Source of the DNA: an uncultured Oscillibacter sp.
Lineage (GTDB): Bacteria; Bacillota; Clostridia; Oscillospirales; Oscillospiraceae
DNA: 27,362 nucleotides
Reading direction: 5' to 3'
Assembly: GCA_900544105.1 (NCBI GenBank)
Contig: UQUC01000020.1
Span: 1-27,362, forward strand
Part shown: positions 1-6,607 of the stretch, piece after piece
Numbering within the stretch: the stretch's first letter is position 1
Layout of the letters: every line of letters begins with the position of its first letter
The notes under the pieces: generated by a model
What the model was told of the DNA's origin: nothing
Database searches by the model: none
Seen by the model: the letters and a program-made list of their open reading frames with translations, nothing else
Translations under genes and position numbers: made by a program

Positions 1-1648
1 TCTCAAAAACCGTGCCGGGGATGGGCTGCTTGGTCTGCTTATCCAGCTTCTGGATCGTCAGATTAGGAAGCTTCTGGTCTTTGGCTGTTACGGTCACGGT
101 GCCGCCGCCATTGACCATGTCCTGATCCACATGGGCAATGACGGGTTTCTGCAATCTGGCGTATCCAGCCGGGGCAGAGACCTCAACAAAAGCATACATA
201 CCTTCGGTCACATTGGTGATTGTGATGGTGCCGGAAGCATCCGTCTTTTCCGACGCGATGATCTGGCCGTCCTTCACCACATTGAATACCGCACCTGCAA
301 GTGGCTTACCGGCATCGTCCAGCTTCAACAGCTTGACCTTTACTTTTGCATCATTTTCAAATACCAGGGCAACATTGTTTTTACCATCCCAATAGAACTC
401 CTGCTTTGCCTTATTAGGGTCGGAACTGATGGAGTATCCCTCGGGAGGCGTCACTTCGGTGGCAGTATAGCTGCCCACGGGCATCGAATCCCATGGCACA
501 CCGGATAGTGCCCCATTATTCACAGTCGTGTAAGTGCCGGAGAAATTGTTGTCAACACCCTCAATTTTGATGACAGCGCCAGCGAGGCCACGGGTAGGAT
601 CATCGGCATCTACTTTGCGGATACTGCCGCTGGCAGAGACGATAGGCGTGTCTGTAAAGGTAACCGTTACGGAATTGTTGCCGTTGCCGGGCAGGACGAC
701 ATATTCAGGGCCTGCGTTGTCGATCTGATATCCGTTGGGTGCATAGGTTTCCGTAATGGCATAGGTGTTGGCATCCAGCGGGGATACCACCACGGTTCCA
801 TCGGCACCGGTCACCACATCCTTAGAGAAGGAACCGTTGGTGGATTCGATGTGGAAACGTGCGCCGGGGAGGCCCTTGGTGGGATTGGTAGCATCCACCT
901 TTCGGATGGTCAGGGAATACTGCTCCTCCGTCACGTTCAATTCGCCAATCATAACAGACTGAACGGTACTTGCGGGATGGGTGGAAGATCCAGAACCCGT
1001 GAAACCGTACTCCTTCACGGTACAATCGCCCCAAACGCCCTGAGCACCCAGATCAAGAATGTACTGGGTGCGGTCCCGGAAGGAGGTTCCGTCCAGTTTA
1101 TCATCAATGTCCGTATAGCTGGTGCCTTGCAGAACATTGTAGACGGCCATCAGTTCTTCGGCGCAGGATACAACGGAGTTGCTCATGGAGCCTCCCTTGT
1201 AACGCCATACGATTGCCTGAACCCAGGCATTCATGTACCAGGTGTACCCTGTATCCCAAATGGTATCGACGCCCAGGGCAATTGCCTTATCCGTAAATTT
1301 GCCGGTGGAATGTGCGTAGTAATACGCCATCATCTGCTTCACGGTGGAGTCCGTGATCTCATGGGGGTTGCCCCAGGTCTGGCCAAGGAGCGAATTGCCC
1401 ATGCCCTTGCCCTTTTCACCGCAGAAGCCGATGGTGTTGGTACCTGCAACGTCGTAATACATCTGGTGCAGGGTACACTGTCCAAGTGCTGCCGAGTTGT
1501 ACGATACGCCGGACATGCCGAACCGCTCCAATTTGATCGTGTCGGTTTCCGCTGCGAACGCTGTGGCGGGGAACATGCCTAACACGCAGACCAGCGTGAG
1601 AAGCAGTGCTGTGATGCGGGAAAATGCAGAGTTTGTCGTACTTTTCAT
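1..1648 (-). CDS. Thioester-domain (TED) surface adhesin with SpaA/Cna-B repeats, C-terminus outside window
   Basis: The reading frame is open from ATG 1648 (SD GGAAGGAG) to the left edge, giving 549 residues. Residues 1-33 are a signal peptide ending AFAA. Residues about 40-235 resemble a thioester domain: Cys76 in IGFCGE and Gln144 in VQAIVW fit the Cys and TQxAIW-type Gln that form the internal thioester in TED adhesins. After this come SpaA/Cna-B-type beta domains beginning near residues 245, 343, 438 and 530. Each starts with a K[VL]D-type strand, and the first three carry a later [TV]E[VT]xxPxGY-type strand, the expected lysine and glutamate positions for isopeptide bonds. Such proteins bind host surfaces covalently and are normally anchored by a sortase, and a sortase gene lies upstream in the same element. 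The sorting signal is not visible. The gene follows a CAP-protein gene across a terminator. Confidence 0.88.
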   Translation of the reverse strand, partial: MKSTTNSAFSRITALLLTLVCVLGMFPATAFAAETDTIKLERFGMSGVSYNSAALGQCTLHQMYYDVAGTNTIGFCGEKGKGMGNSLLGQTWGNPHEITDSTVKQMMAYYYAHSTGKFTDKAIALGVDTIWDTGYTWYMNAWVQAIVWRYKGGSMSNSVVSCAEELMAVYNVLQGTSYTDIDDKLDGTSFRDRTQYILDLGAQGVWGDCTVKEYGFTGSGSSTHPASTVQSVMIGELNVTEEQYSLTIRKVDATNPTKGLPGARFHIESTNGSFSKDVVTGADGTVVVSPLDANTYAITETYAPNGYQIDNAGPEYVVLPGNGNNSVTVTFTDTPIVSASGSIRKVDADDPTRGLAGAVIKIEGVDNNFSGTYTTVNNGALSGVPWDSMPVGSYTATEVTPPEGYSISSDPNKAKQEFYWDGKNNVALVFENDAKVKVKLLKLDDAGKPLAGAVFNVVKDGQIIASEKTDASGTITITNVTEGMYAFVEVSAPAGYARLQKPVIAHVDQDMVNGGGTVTVTAKDQKLPNLTIQKLDKQTKQPIPGTVFE

Positions 1649-1697
1649 ATAGATGTCTCCTTCCTGATATTTGGAATGATGAAAAGTTGTAAAAGGA

Positions 1698-1731
1698 AGA
1701 GAGCCCCCCAGCCGAAGCTGAAAGGCTCTCT
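1698..1731 (-). terminator. Intrinsic terminator between CAP gene and adhesin gene
   Basis: Eight-bp perfect outer stem (1698-1705 with 1724-1731) enclosing a small inner stem, CAGC-TTCG-GCTG on the minus strand, i.e. a UUCG tetraloop. It is followed on the minus strand by TTCCTTTT. It lies just after the CAP stop and only about 50 bases before the adhesin start, so it can end the CAP transcript or set how much reads through into the adhesin. Confidence 0.75.
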
Positions 1732-1746
1732 GATTAAGTAATAGAT

Positions 1747-2511
1747 TTATCCGTAGGGATTGATCGTTCCGGGGCAGCCGACGAACATATAACAGAAGGT
1801 CCAACCGCTATCCACGGTAACCCCAACGCCAACACAGTCCGCATTGGAATTGAGCATTGTTTCCAGGTGGCCGGGGGAGTTGGCCCAATTGGTGACTGCA
1901 CGCTGTGGAATGTCCTGAGCGGCGGCCCCGGTAAATGCGGTAAGATTGCTACCGAAGCCATGGGGATACCCGCTTGCGGCAACTGCTTCGCATTCCACGC
2001 GGTTGTGGTGATACGTAAAAAGCTGCTGCGAGCACTCCTGTGCGGCGCTCATCAGGCTTTCATTTACCGCCAGGGCCGTCATACCGTGTTCAGCCCGCAC
2101 CTCATTGATCCGCTGCACGATTTCAAGTCGGATTTTCATATCTCCAGTGGGGTCGTTTGTCCCTTTGGAACTGACCTCATTGTTTTCTGCTGAGGCATTA
2201 CCTGTGTCCGCGGCCGCTGAAGAATCGGCAGGTTTGACCCCGGTATATTCCGCAGTCGTATCTACCTGAACGCCATTGTCCCAAAAGACATTGAAACCAA
2301 CTTCTTTTCCGATATCCCGGAGTTTGACGTAGTTGTACCCTCCGATATTATAAGCGTCCATTTGCACTTGGCGGCCATCCACGTAAGTGGGTTGCCAGGT
2401 AGGCTGCGCCACAACACCTGCTGCCGCCGCTCCCCCTACCATTGTTGCACCGATGAAAATACCGATGCAAAGCGTCAAAATCATACTGCTCTTTTGGAAT
2501 CTTTCTTTCAT
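1747..2511 (-). CDS. Secreted CAP (SCP/PR-1-like) domain protein with amine-oxidase-N-like stalk
   Basis: 254 residues. An N-terminal hydrophobic segment (about 10-33) is a signal peptide or anchor. Residues 40-85 (GYNYVKLRDIGKEVGF) match the copper-amine-oxidase N-terminal-like domain that many Clostridia attach to secreted proteins. After a Ser/Asn/Glu-rich linker, residues 125-248 are a CAP domain: a helix with RINEVRAEHG, the NWANSPGHLETML segment carrying a conserved His (215), and the hydrophobic GWTFCYMFVG strand near the end. CAP proteins are extracellular with varied roles, and no enzymatic activity can be inferred here. ATG 2511 has GGAAGGGGG upstream and lies 4 bases after the stop of the 65-residue gene, so the two are co-transcribed. 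A terminator follows. Confidence 0.85.
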   Translation of the reverse strand: MKERFQKSSMILTLCIGIFIGATMVGGAAAAGVVAQPTWQPTYVDGRQVQMDAYNIGGYNYVKLRDIGKEVGFNVFWDNGVQVDTTAEYTGVKPADSSAAADTGNASAENNEVSSKGTNDPTGDMKIRLEIVQRINEVRAEHGMTALAVNESLMSAAQECSQQLFTYHHNRVECEAVAASGYPHGFGSNLTAFTGAAAQDIPQRAVTNWANSPGHLETMLNSNADCVGVGVTVDSGWTFCYMFVGCPGTINPYG

Positions 2512-2515
2512 GACA

Positions 2516-2713
2516 TCATGCCCCCTTCCGATAAAACACAGTCGTTACGCTGGCTGTCATGCGTCGGGTATCCTCATCATAGACGCAACGGTCAAACTCA
2601 TAAATACCCATCTGCTCAGCCTGTTCTGCCAGTTCCGCAGGAAGGTCAACGGTGATGTCCATTTTGATTCTTACTTCATCGTCCTTCCTTTTTGGCTTGA
2701 ATTTCTGTACCAA
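2516..2713 (-). CDS. Small hypothetical protein, 65 residues
   Basis: The frame starts at TTG 2713 with AAAGGAAG about 8 bases upstream; an in-frame ATG at codon 19 (IKMDIT) is an alternative. The protein is basic at the N-terminus (KFKPKRKDDE), then has a predicted strand DITVDL, a helix PAELAEQAEQMGI and a C-terminal strand-rich part ending TTVFYRKGA. No family is recognised. It has its own good promoter (2756-2784) and sits 4 bases before the CAP gene, so it is the first gene of a short surface operon. It lacks a signal peptide and is probably cytoplasmic. A small nucleic-acid-binding regulator is possible but unproven. Confidence 0.65.
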   Translation of the reverse strand: MVQKFKPKRKDDEVRIKMDITVDLPAELAEQAEQMGIYEFDRCVYDEDTRRMTASVTTVFYRKGA

Positions 2714-2755
2714 TCTGATACTTCCTTTAGGATTTATATTCTCCGGAGTGATTTG

Positions 2756-2784
2756 AGAATAATACAGAAATCGGCCGTTGTCAA
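2756..2784 (-). promoter_or_regulatory. Sigma-A-type promoter for the 65-aa/CAP operon
   Basis: On the minus strand TTGACA (2784-2779), 17-base spacer, TATTCT (2761-2756). The -10 box is about 43 bases before the TTG start at 2713. It separates this unit from the sortase operon, whose last stop is at 2853. Confidence 0.75.
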
Positions 2785-2852
2785 AGGATTATTTGAAATG
2801 CGTGCGCCACACTTTCTTTACATTGCGAAACCGCTGCGGCGCAAGGGTTTCA

Positions 2853-3647
2853 TCAGTCTGCCTCAACAGCCTGAACACAAACTCGTTTGCTGGGTTGGTT
2901 GGCAAGGCAGGTGGTAATGGTGATGCGGTTGTCGACCGTTGCCTGCAGGTAGTTCCAGTCAGAACTGGAGATGGTCTTCACCAGAACGACCTCGTAGGTG
3001 CGGGTGCCGTAAATCGTGGTATAGGTGATGGTATCGCCAATCTCCAGATCCTTGATGTCACCGATCACGTACTTGGCACCTCTGTTGTGCCCGCACACGC
3101 CGACATTTCCATCCCACGCGGAGGTCGTACTGTAGTGCCCAAGTCCCTTTGCCATGCTGGCATTGGTTTCACCATCCCAGACCTTCATGTTGATGTCCAG
3201 CGAAGGAATTTTCAATGTGCCAATGCTGCCATCCTTGCGCTCCATGTCCTCTGCGCTGGTATAGGCAGGCTCACGATACACAGGGGTGGTCGTAGCGCCG
3301 CTGGAAATTCCGGGACTGCCAGAGTTTCCGGTGTCCACACCGTAACCGCCAATCCCGGTGGACACATTCACAAACTGCTGCAGTCCGGGCAGACGCGCCT
3401 TTTCCATAATGCCGGTCTGCGTAGTGCTAAAGCTGCCATAAGGCAGTTTGGGAATCTGGTAGTCCACAAGATTGGTGCCGCCGTAGTTGTACGATGAGCC
3501 GTAGACGTCTCCATAGGAAGTGGAGGGATAATACTCGGTATCCGATTTGGACTCAAAGGTGTACTCCGCGGCAAAGGCACTGACCGACAGCGATAACACC
3601 GTCACGATCATCAGCGCCATACAAATCAGTCGCCACATGTGTTTCAT
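2853..3647 (-). CDS. Sortase (cysteine transpeptidase), secreted or membrane-associated
   Basis: 264 residues. It has a signal peptide or N-terminal anchor (7-27), then a long Ser/Gly/Tyr-rich low-complexity stretch (about 30-130) and a compact sortase fold from about 140 to the end. The catalytic residues can be seen: His187 in VCGHNRG, Cys247 in TITTCLAN and Arg255 in SKRVCVQA. The TxTC motif and the short beta-barrel without extra C-terminal helices suggest a class C/D-like or unclassified sortase rather than class B; this is inference. Sortases join LPxTG-like signals of surface proteins to the wall or to each other, and the adhesin at 1-1648 is the obvious candidate substrate. Start ATG 3647 overlaps the stop of the preceding gene (ATGA), with AGGAGG upstream, so translation is probably coupled. 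Confidence 0.92.
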   Translation of the reverse strand: MKHMWRLICMALMIVTVLSLSVSAFAAEYTFESKSDTEYYPSTSYGDVYGSSYNYGGTNLVDYQIPKLPYGSFSTTQTGIMEKARLPGLQQFVNVSTGIGGYGVDTGNSGSPGISSGATTTPVYREPAYTSAEDMERKDGSIGTLKIPSLDINMKVWDGETNASMAKGLGHYSTTSAWDGNVGVCGHNRGAKYVIGDIKDLEIGDTITYTTIYGTRTYEVVLVKTISSSDWNYLQATVDNRITITTCLANQPSKRVCVQAVEAD

Positions 3648-4564
3648 TGATGCAAAGCCTCCTGTTCATCTTCAGATTCTTCTTCCAGCTCATTTTCCTC
3701 TTCAAGGTGCTTAGCCTCTTTACGGTTGCGCATAAGCAGAATGCCGCAGGCTGCAGCTGCGATCAAGCCGCCGCCAGCGAGAAGGAAAGGCCAGTTGGTG
3801 GCGAAAAAGTTCCCGATACCGCCAATCATATCAACCGCTGCCGACTTGGACGCGGGTTCTCCCAGATAGGTCAGAACATAGGTAATGCTTTCGATTCCTT
3901 CATGGGAAATATCTCCTACATATTCAGCCGTTGTAACATACCCTGTAGCAGCGTTGTAAGATGCCTTGGCAGAGTAGGTAGCAACGGCCTGATAGGAAGA
4001 AGGCATTAGGGCTTCACCCACAAGATCGGTGCCTGTAACCTGCCACTCCACATTGGCAAGACTCAATGTCCTGCCGTTCTTTATGGTCGTGGCCGGGACA
4101 TAGGACATATCGTTGCGATCAAGCTGGCCGATGGTCTTGGTTTCGGTCACAGTATAGCTCTTGGTGGTGTAGCCAGCAGCCTCTGTAACGATGCTGGTAT
4201 GGTCCAGAGCGAGGGTACCCTTGAAAATACCATCATCGTATTCGATGGTGGGCTCCAAATTCTCAAGAATTACGGACAGGTCTTTCTTGCTTGTTTCGAT
4301 GGTGACGACTTCCGTGTGCTCCTTGGTCTCCTCGATTGGATTTTCGGTCTTGACGATGTTTGCGAAGGTATAGAGGAAACCCTCCAGTTCAAAAGGTTCC
4401 TCAATAAGGGTTGCAGGGTCCTGGTCGGCTGGAATGGTGTAGGTCTTGATGGCCTGCTGGCTGCCATTAAGGTTCTGGACCACGGTACCCGTTGGCACTT
4501 CCAGAGCGAAAGCATTGACGGACATAGCCAGAGTCAGCAGCACACAAAGTATTGCTTTTTTCAT
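3644..4564 (-). CDS. Signal-peptide surface protein with C-terminal membrane anchor, function unknown
   Basis: 306 residues from ATG 4564, chosen because GAAGGAGG lies just upstream and MKKAILCVLLTLAMSVNAFA is a clear signal peptide. A longer frame from 4621 has no such support. The body is Thr/Glu-rich and predicted mostly beta, with repeated short segments such as KSYTVTETKTIG. A hydrophobic segment (WPFLLAGGGLIAAAACGILL, about 264-284) is followed by RNRKE and a very acidic cytoplasmic tail. This is the layout of a type I membrane protein. No LPxTG motif is seen. It is translationally coupled to the sortase gene (ATGA overlap), so it may work with the sortase or present substrates. Similar proteins are common in Clostridia conjugative elements, but I cannot name the family. 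Confidence 0.8.
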   Translation of the reverse strand: MKKAILCVLLTLAMSVNAFALEVPTGTVVQNLNGSQQAIKTYTIPADQDPATLIEEPFELEGFLYTFANIVKTENPIEETKEHTEVVTIETSKKDLSVILENLEPTIEYDDGIFKGTLALDHTSIVTEAAGYTTKSYTVTETKTIGQLDRNDMSYVPATTIKNGRTLSLANVEWQVTGTDLVGEALMPSSYQAVATYSAKASYNAATGYVTTAEYVGDISHEGIESITYVLTYLGEPASKSAAVDMIGGIGNFFATNWPFLLAGGGLIAAAACGILLMRNRKEAKHLEEENELEEESEDEQEALHQ

Positions 4565-4643
4565 GGTTTGCGGTAGCCTCCTTCTCAAAATTTTCCTGCG
4601 GTATCCACTGCCGCAGCACACGGGATAGTGCGGGATAATCGAT

Positions 4644-5039
4644 TCACGATACCATTTCCTCCTTGATTTTGTATTCTACTGCGCGCTCCGGGTACTCTCG
4701 CAGCGCGTCCAGTATTCTTAGCGATTGCTCCAGCGCTTGCATCGTATCTCGTTTCTGCCGCTTGATGAAGCCATGAAGGAGCAGCACACCCCCGTTGGGA
4801 CACAGATAGAAGATAATTCGGATCAGCATTTTGCTTTTTACCCGCAGCTCACACAGATCACGATACCGCTCCAATGAAAACCGCTTGAAATGGGGTTCCT
4901 TCAACTCCGGTTTCTGTGGCAAGGAGAGCTGATAAACCCGCAGAAGAATCTTCTCCCGCAAGCGCGGGTCAAGCCCATCAATGAAATGGGGAAGCTGGGC
5001 GGTTTTATCCGGTGGTTGATAGATTAAAATTCCTTTCAC
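4644..5039 (-). CDS. RelE/HigB-like toxin (phage-derived Gp49-like family)
   Basis: 131 residues from GTG 5039, with GAGGAGGTG about 8 bases upstream. The middle has the family pattern: a basic strand (DLCELRVKSKMLIRIIFYLC) followed by GGVLLLHGFIKRQKRDT and a C-terminal helix with repeated Glu/Arg. This is the RelE-fold pattern of ribosome-dependent mRNA interferases such as HigB. Basic residues on the strands and after LLHGF fit the usual active surface. The start overlaps the stop of the upstream 138-aa gene (GTGA), which implies coupling. No helix-turn-helix antitoxin lies downstream; the next gene is a secreted protein. Toxin function is inferred from family likeness only. Confidence 0.75.
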   Translation of the reverse strand: MKGILIYQPPDKTAQLPHFIDGLDPRLREKILLRVYQLSLPQKPELKEPHFKRFSLERYRDLCELRVKSKMLIRIIFYLCPNGGVLLLHGFIKRQKRDTMQALEQSLRILDALREYPERAVEYKIKEEMVS

Positions 5040-5452
5040 GGTTGGGACACCTCCTCAGAGTCGCATAGCTGTTTCAGGTGCAGGACATAACTGTCTGCAA
5101 ATGTCCCGGCAAGGATGGAGTTGCCGCTGATCCACCAGATTGGATTGGGCAGAGTCTGCCCCAATCCGTCATATTGCAGGCAGATCAGCAGAAACTTCTG
5201 TCTGCCCTCTGCTGTTTCTGCTGCCGAAAAGAGCTGGTCCAAATCATCTTTGACCATCGAATAATCCTGATAAAAGTCGCACAGCTCATCAAAGAGCAAC
5301 CCGGCGTACACAGCACTCAGAGCAAACAGGGACGTTTTATCCACCTCCCCATCTGGACGGATCAGACCCATCCTTCGCAGCCGCTCTTCGGCTCCATCAT
5401 CAAAGGGGTTTTGTGCTCGGCGCATTCGTCCATTTCTTCTGGCATCGTTCAT
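5036..5452 (-). CDS. Hypothetical protein upstream of and coupled to the RelE-like gene
   Basis: 138 residues from ATG 5452. Two earlier in-frame ATGs at 5461 and 5458 are rejected because GGGGAG abuts them, whereas it is 9 bases from 5452. The N-terminus is basic (NDARRNGRMRRAQNPFDDG). The rest is predicted helical with acidic and aromatic patches (LLFDELCDFYQDYSMVKDDL, and NPIWWISGN near residue 107). There is no signal peptide, no membrane segment and no clear DNA-binding motif. Its position directly before a RelE-like toxin with a 4-base overlap suggests an antitoxin or partner, but it does not look like the usual Xre, RelB or Phd antitoxins. A terminator hairpin lies directly before its ribosome binding site. 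Confidence 0.75.
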   Translation of the reverse strand: MNDARRNGRMRRAQNPFDDGAEERLRRMGLIRPDGEVDKTSLFALSAVYAGLLFDELCDFYQDYSMVKDDLDQLFSAAETAEGRQKFLLICLQYDGLGQTLPNPIWWISGNSILAGTFADSYVLHLKQLCDSEEVSQP

Positions 5453-5473
5453 TTTCATCATCTCCCCATGGCA

Positions 5474-5506
5474 TAAAAAAAGCCTGGCACCGCAAATGCG
5501 GTGCCA
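5474..5506 (-). terminator. Strong terminator/attenuator before the toxin-like pair
   Basis: Nine-bp perfect stem (5485-5493 with 5498-5506), loop AAAT, followed on the minus strand by GGCTTTTTTT. It ends the DinD-like transcript. The T-tract stops only about 5 bases before the Shine-Dalgarno of the gene starting at 5452, leaving no room for a normal promoter between them. Confidence 0.85.
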
Positions 5507-5539
5507 AGCGTCGCTATCAACTATGGTTTGCTATCTATC

Positions 5540-5557
5540 CCCCTCGAAATCGAGGGG
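5540..5557. repeat. Perfect 8-bp inverted repeat, CCCCTCGA..TCGAGGGG
   Basis: The arms are 5540-5547 and 5550-5557, separated by two bases. No T-tract follows on either strand, so it does not look like a terminator. It may be an operator, a partition site for the ParB encoded nearby, or a structured leader element of the downstream minus-strand genes. Confidence 0.5.
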
Positions 5558-5609
5558 ATTAGATGCACTTACACACTTTTTCTTTTTGGAATGATGGATT
5601 GATCTAACA

Positions 5610-5629
5610 TTTTCCTGACGTCAGGAAAA
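5610..5629. promoter_or_regulatory. Perfect 20-bp palindrome just after the DinD-like gene
   Basis: The sequence TTTTCCTGACGTCAGGAAAA is fully self-complementary. It lies 2 bases beyond the stop of the DinD-like gene. A related inverted repeat (TTTCC..GGAAA) lies in front of the same gene at 6553-6572. This suggests a protein-binding site rather than a terminator, since no T-run follows. Confidence 0.55.
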
Positions 5630-5631
5630 CG

Positions 5632-6522
5632 TTACTCCTTGAAGCTGTTCTCATCGTCTACCACCTGTGCTGATGTCTCAATCATCTCTGTGACGACTGT
5701 ATTCAACTGGGCGGCATTTTTCTCAGTGATGACCGGCTTGCCTGTGCGCTCCTCCAATGCCTTACGTGCAACTCCGGCAACTTCGCCTCCCTGACGGGCA
5801 ATATCCATGCTGGCAGAAAAGCCTTCCGGTTTTGCCTCTCTGGAAATGTCCCGGGTAGATGCTTCGGCCAGCATGGTCAGCACCAACTCGGTATCGCTCA
5901 TGTTGTCCCGTAGATTTTCCTTTTTTAAGCCCTTCAGATTTTTGTACTGCCGGGTACTCATGCCGGACCAGGTGCGCGCGATTTCATCGGTCAGGATAGC
6001 ATATTCCTTTCCCTTTTCTACTCCACGCTTTTGCCACTCCTCGGTCAACTCATTGCGGATACGGATAGATAGTAAGCGCTGATGTACCCAATCGGGGTCG
6101 TAGCCTTTCTTCAGATAAGTTTCCAAGGCACGGTCAATGGCCTGTTCCGGGTCGATGGTTTCTTCAATACGCTCTCGGCCGACCTGGGCCAGCCACGCCT
6201 TCATAGGCTCTGCCTTGCGGGAAGGAATAGATTGGATGATGCGCAAAAGCTGTTCTATGGTAGCAACATCTGTTTTGCGCTTTTTTCCGTCTGCCGCAGT
6301 CATCTTCAACTGCTTACAATTTGTAAGCAGTTGATCTGCACCTTCATCCTTGAGCCTTTTTTTCACAACAGCCCAGTATGTGCTGGCACCGCGCGAAGTA
6401 GTTTGATCTGTCAGTGCGCCCACCACATCTACCACTGAGAAATACCACTCTTCCTTTTCTTCATCCCAGGCCGTGCGGATAGGCTGATTTTCAAACAGCT
6501 GAATTTTGTCCTGTTCGCTCAT
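5632..6522 (-). CDS. BRO-N / DinD-like protein
   Basis: 296 residues. Residues about 8-110 look like a BRO-N (antirepressor-type) domain: IQLFENQPIRTAWDEEKEEW, then FSVVDVVGALTD, and later ATIEQLLRIIQSIPSRKAEP. Residues about 140-275 resemble the E. coli DNA-damage-inducible protein DinD: RNELTEEWQKRG, KNLKGLKKENLRDNMSDTEL and DIARQGGEVAGVARKAL line up with DinD segments. DinD interacts with RecA, and BRO-N proteins are common in phages and mobile elements as regulators. A DNA-binding or stress-response role is likely but the target is unknown. The start is ATG 6522 with AGAGGG upstream. It lies in the ParA-ParB operon after a gap of 85 bases holding an inverted repeat, and is closed by the terminator at 5474-5506. 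Confidence 0.82.
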   Translation of the reverse strand: MSEQDKIQLFENQPIRTAWDEEKEEWYFSVVDVVGALTDQTTSRGASTYWAVVKKRLKDEGADQLLTNCKQLKMTAADGKKRKTDVATIEQLLRIIQSIPSRKAEPMKAWLAQVGRERIEETIDPEQAIDRALETYLKKGYDPDWVHQRLLSIRIRNELTEEWQKRGVEKGKEYAILTDEIARTWSGMSTRQYKNLKGLKKENLRDNMSDTELVLTMLAEASTRDISREAKPEGFSASMDIARQGGEVAGVARKALEERTGKPVITEKNAAQLNTVVTEMIETSAQVVDDENSFKE

Positions 6523-6552
6523 AATAACCCTCTATTTCACTTGATGACACGA

Positions 6553-6572
6553 CTTTCCTGATGTCGGAAAAG
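6553..6572. promoter_or_regulatory. Inverted repeat in front of the DinD-like gene
   Basis: On the minus strand CTTTTCC-GACATCA-GGAAAG. It shares the TTTCC..GGAAA arms and the GAC core with the palindrome at 5610-5629, but with a spacer of 7 instead of 8. It lies between an orphan AAGGAGG and the true start at 6522. It is a candidate operator for autoregulation. Confidence 0.45.
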
Positions 6573-6607
6573 CCGAAACCTCCTTGTTTTGTTGTATTTA
6601 TTATACT

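Noticed and set aside
851..1582. Plus-strand frame of 243 codons
   Set aside because: Antisense shadow of the adhesin gene, whose own frame has a signal peptide and domains.
4565..4621. Longer N-terminus (19 residues) for the membrane-anchored surface protein
   Set aside because: The ATG at 4564 has GAAGGAGG and begins a standard signal peptide; the extension would spoil it.
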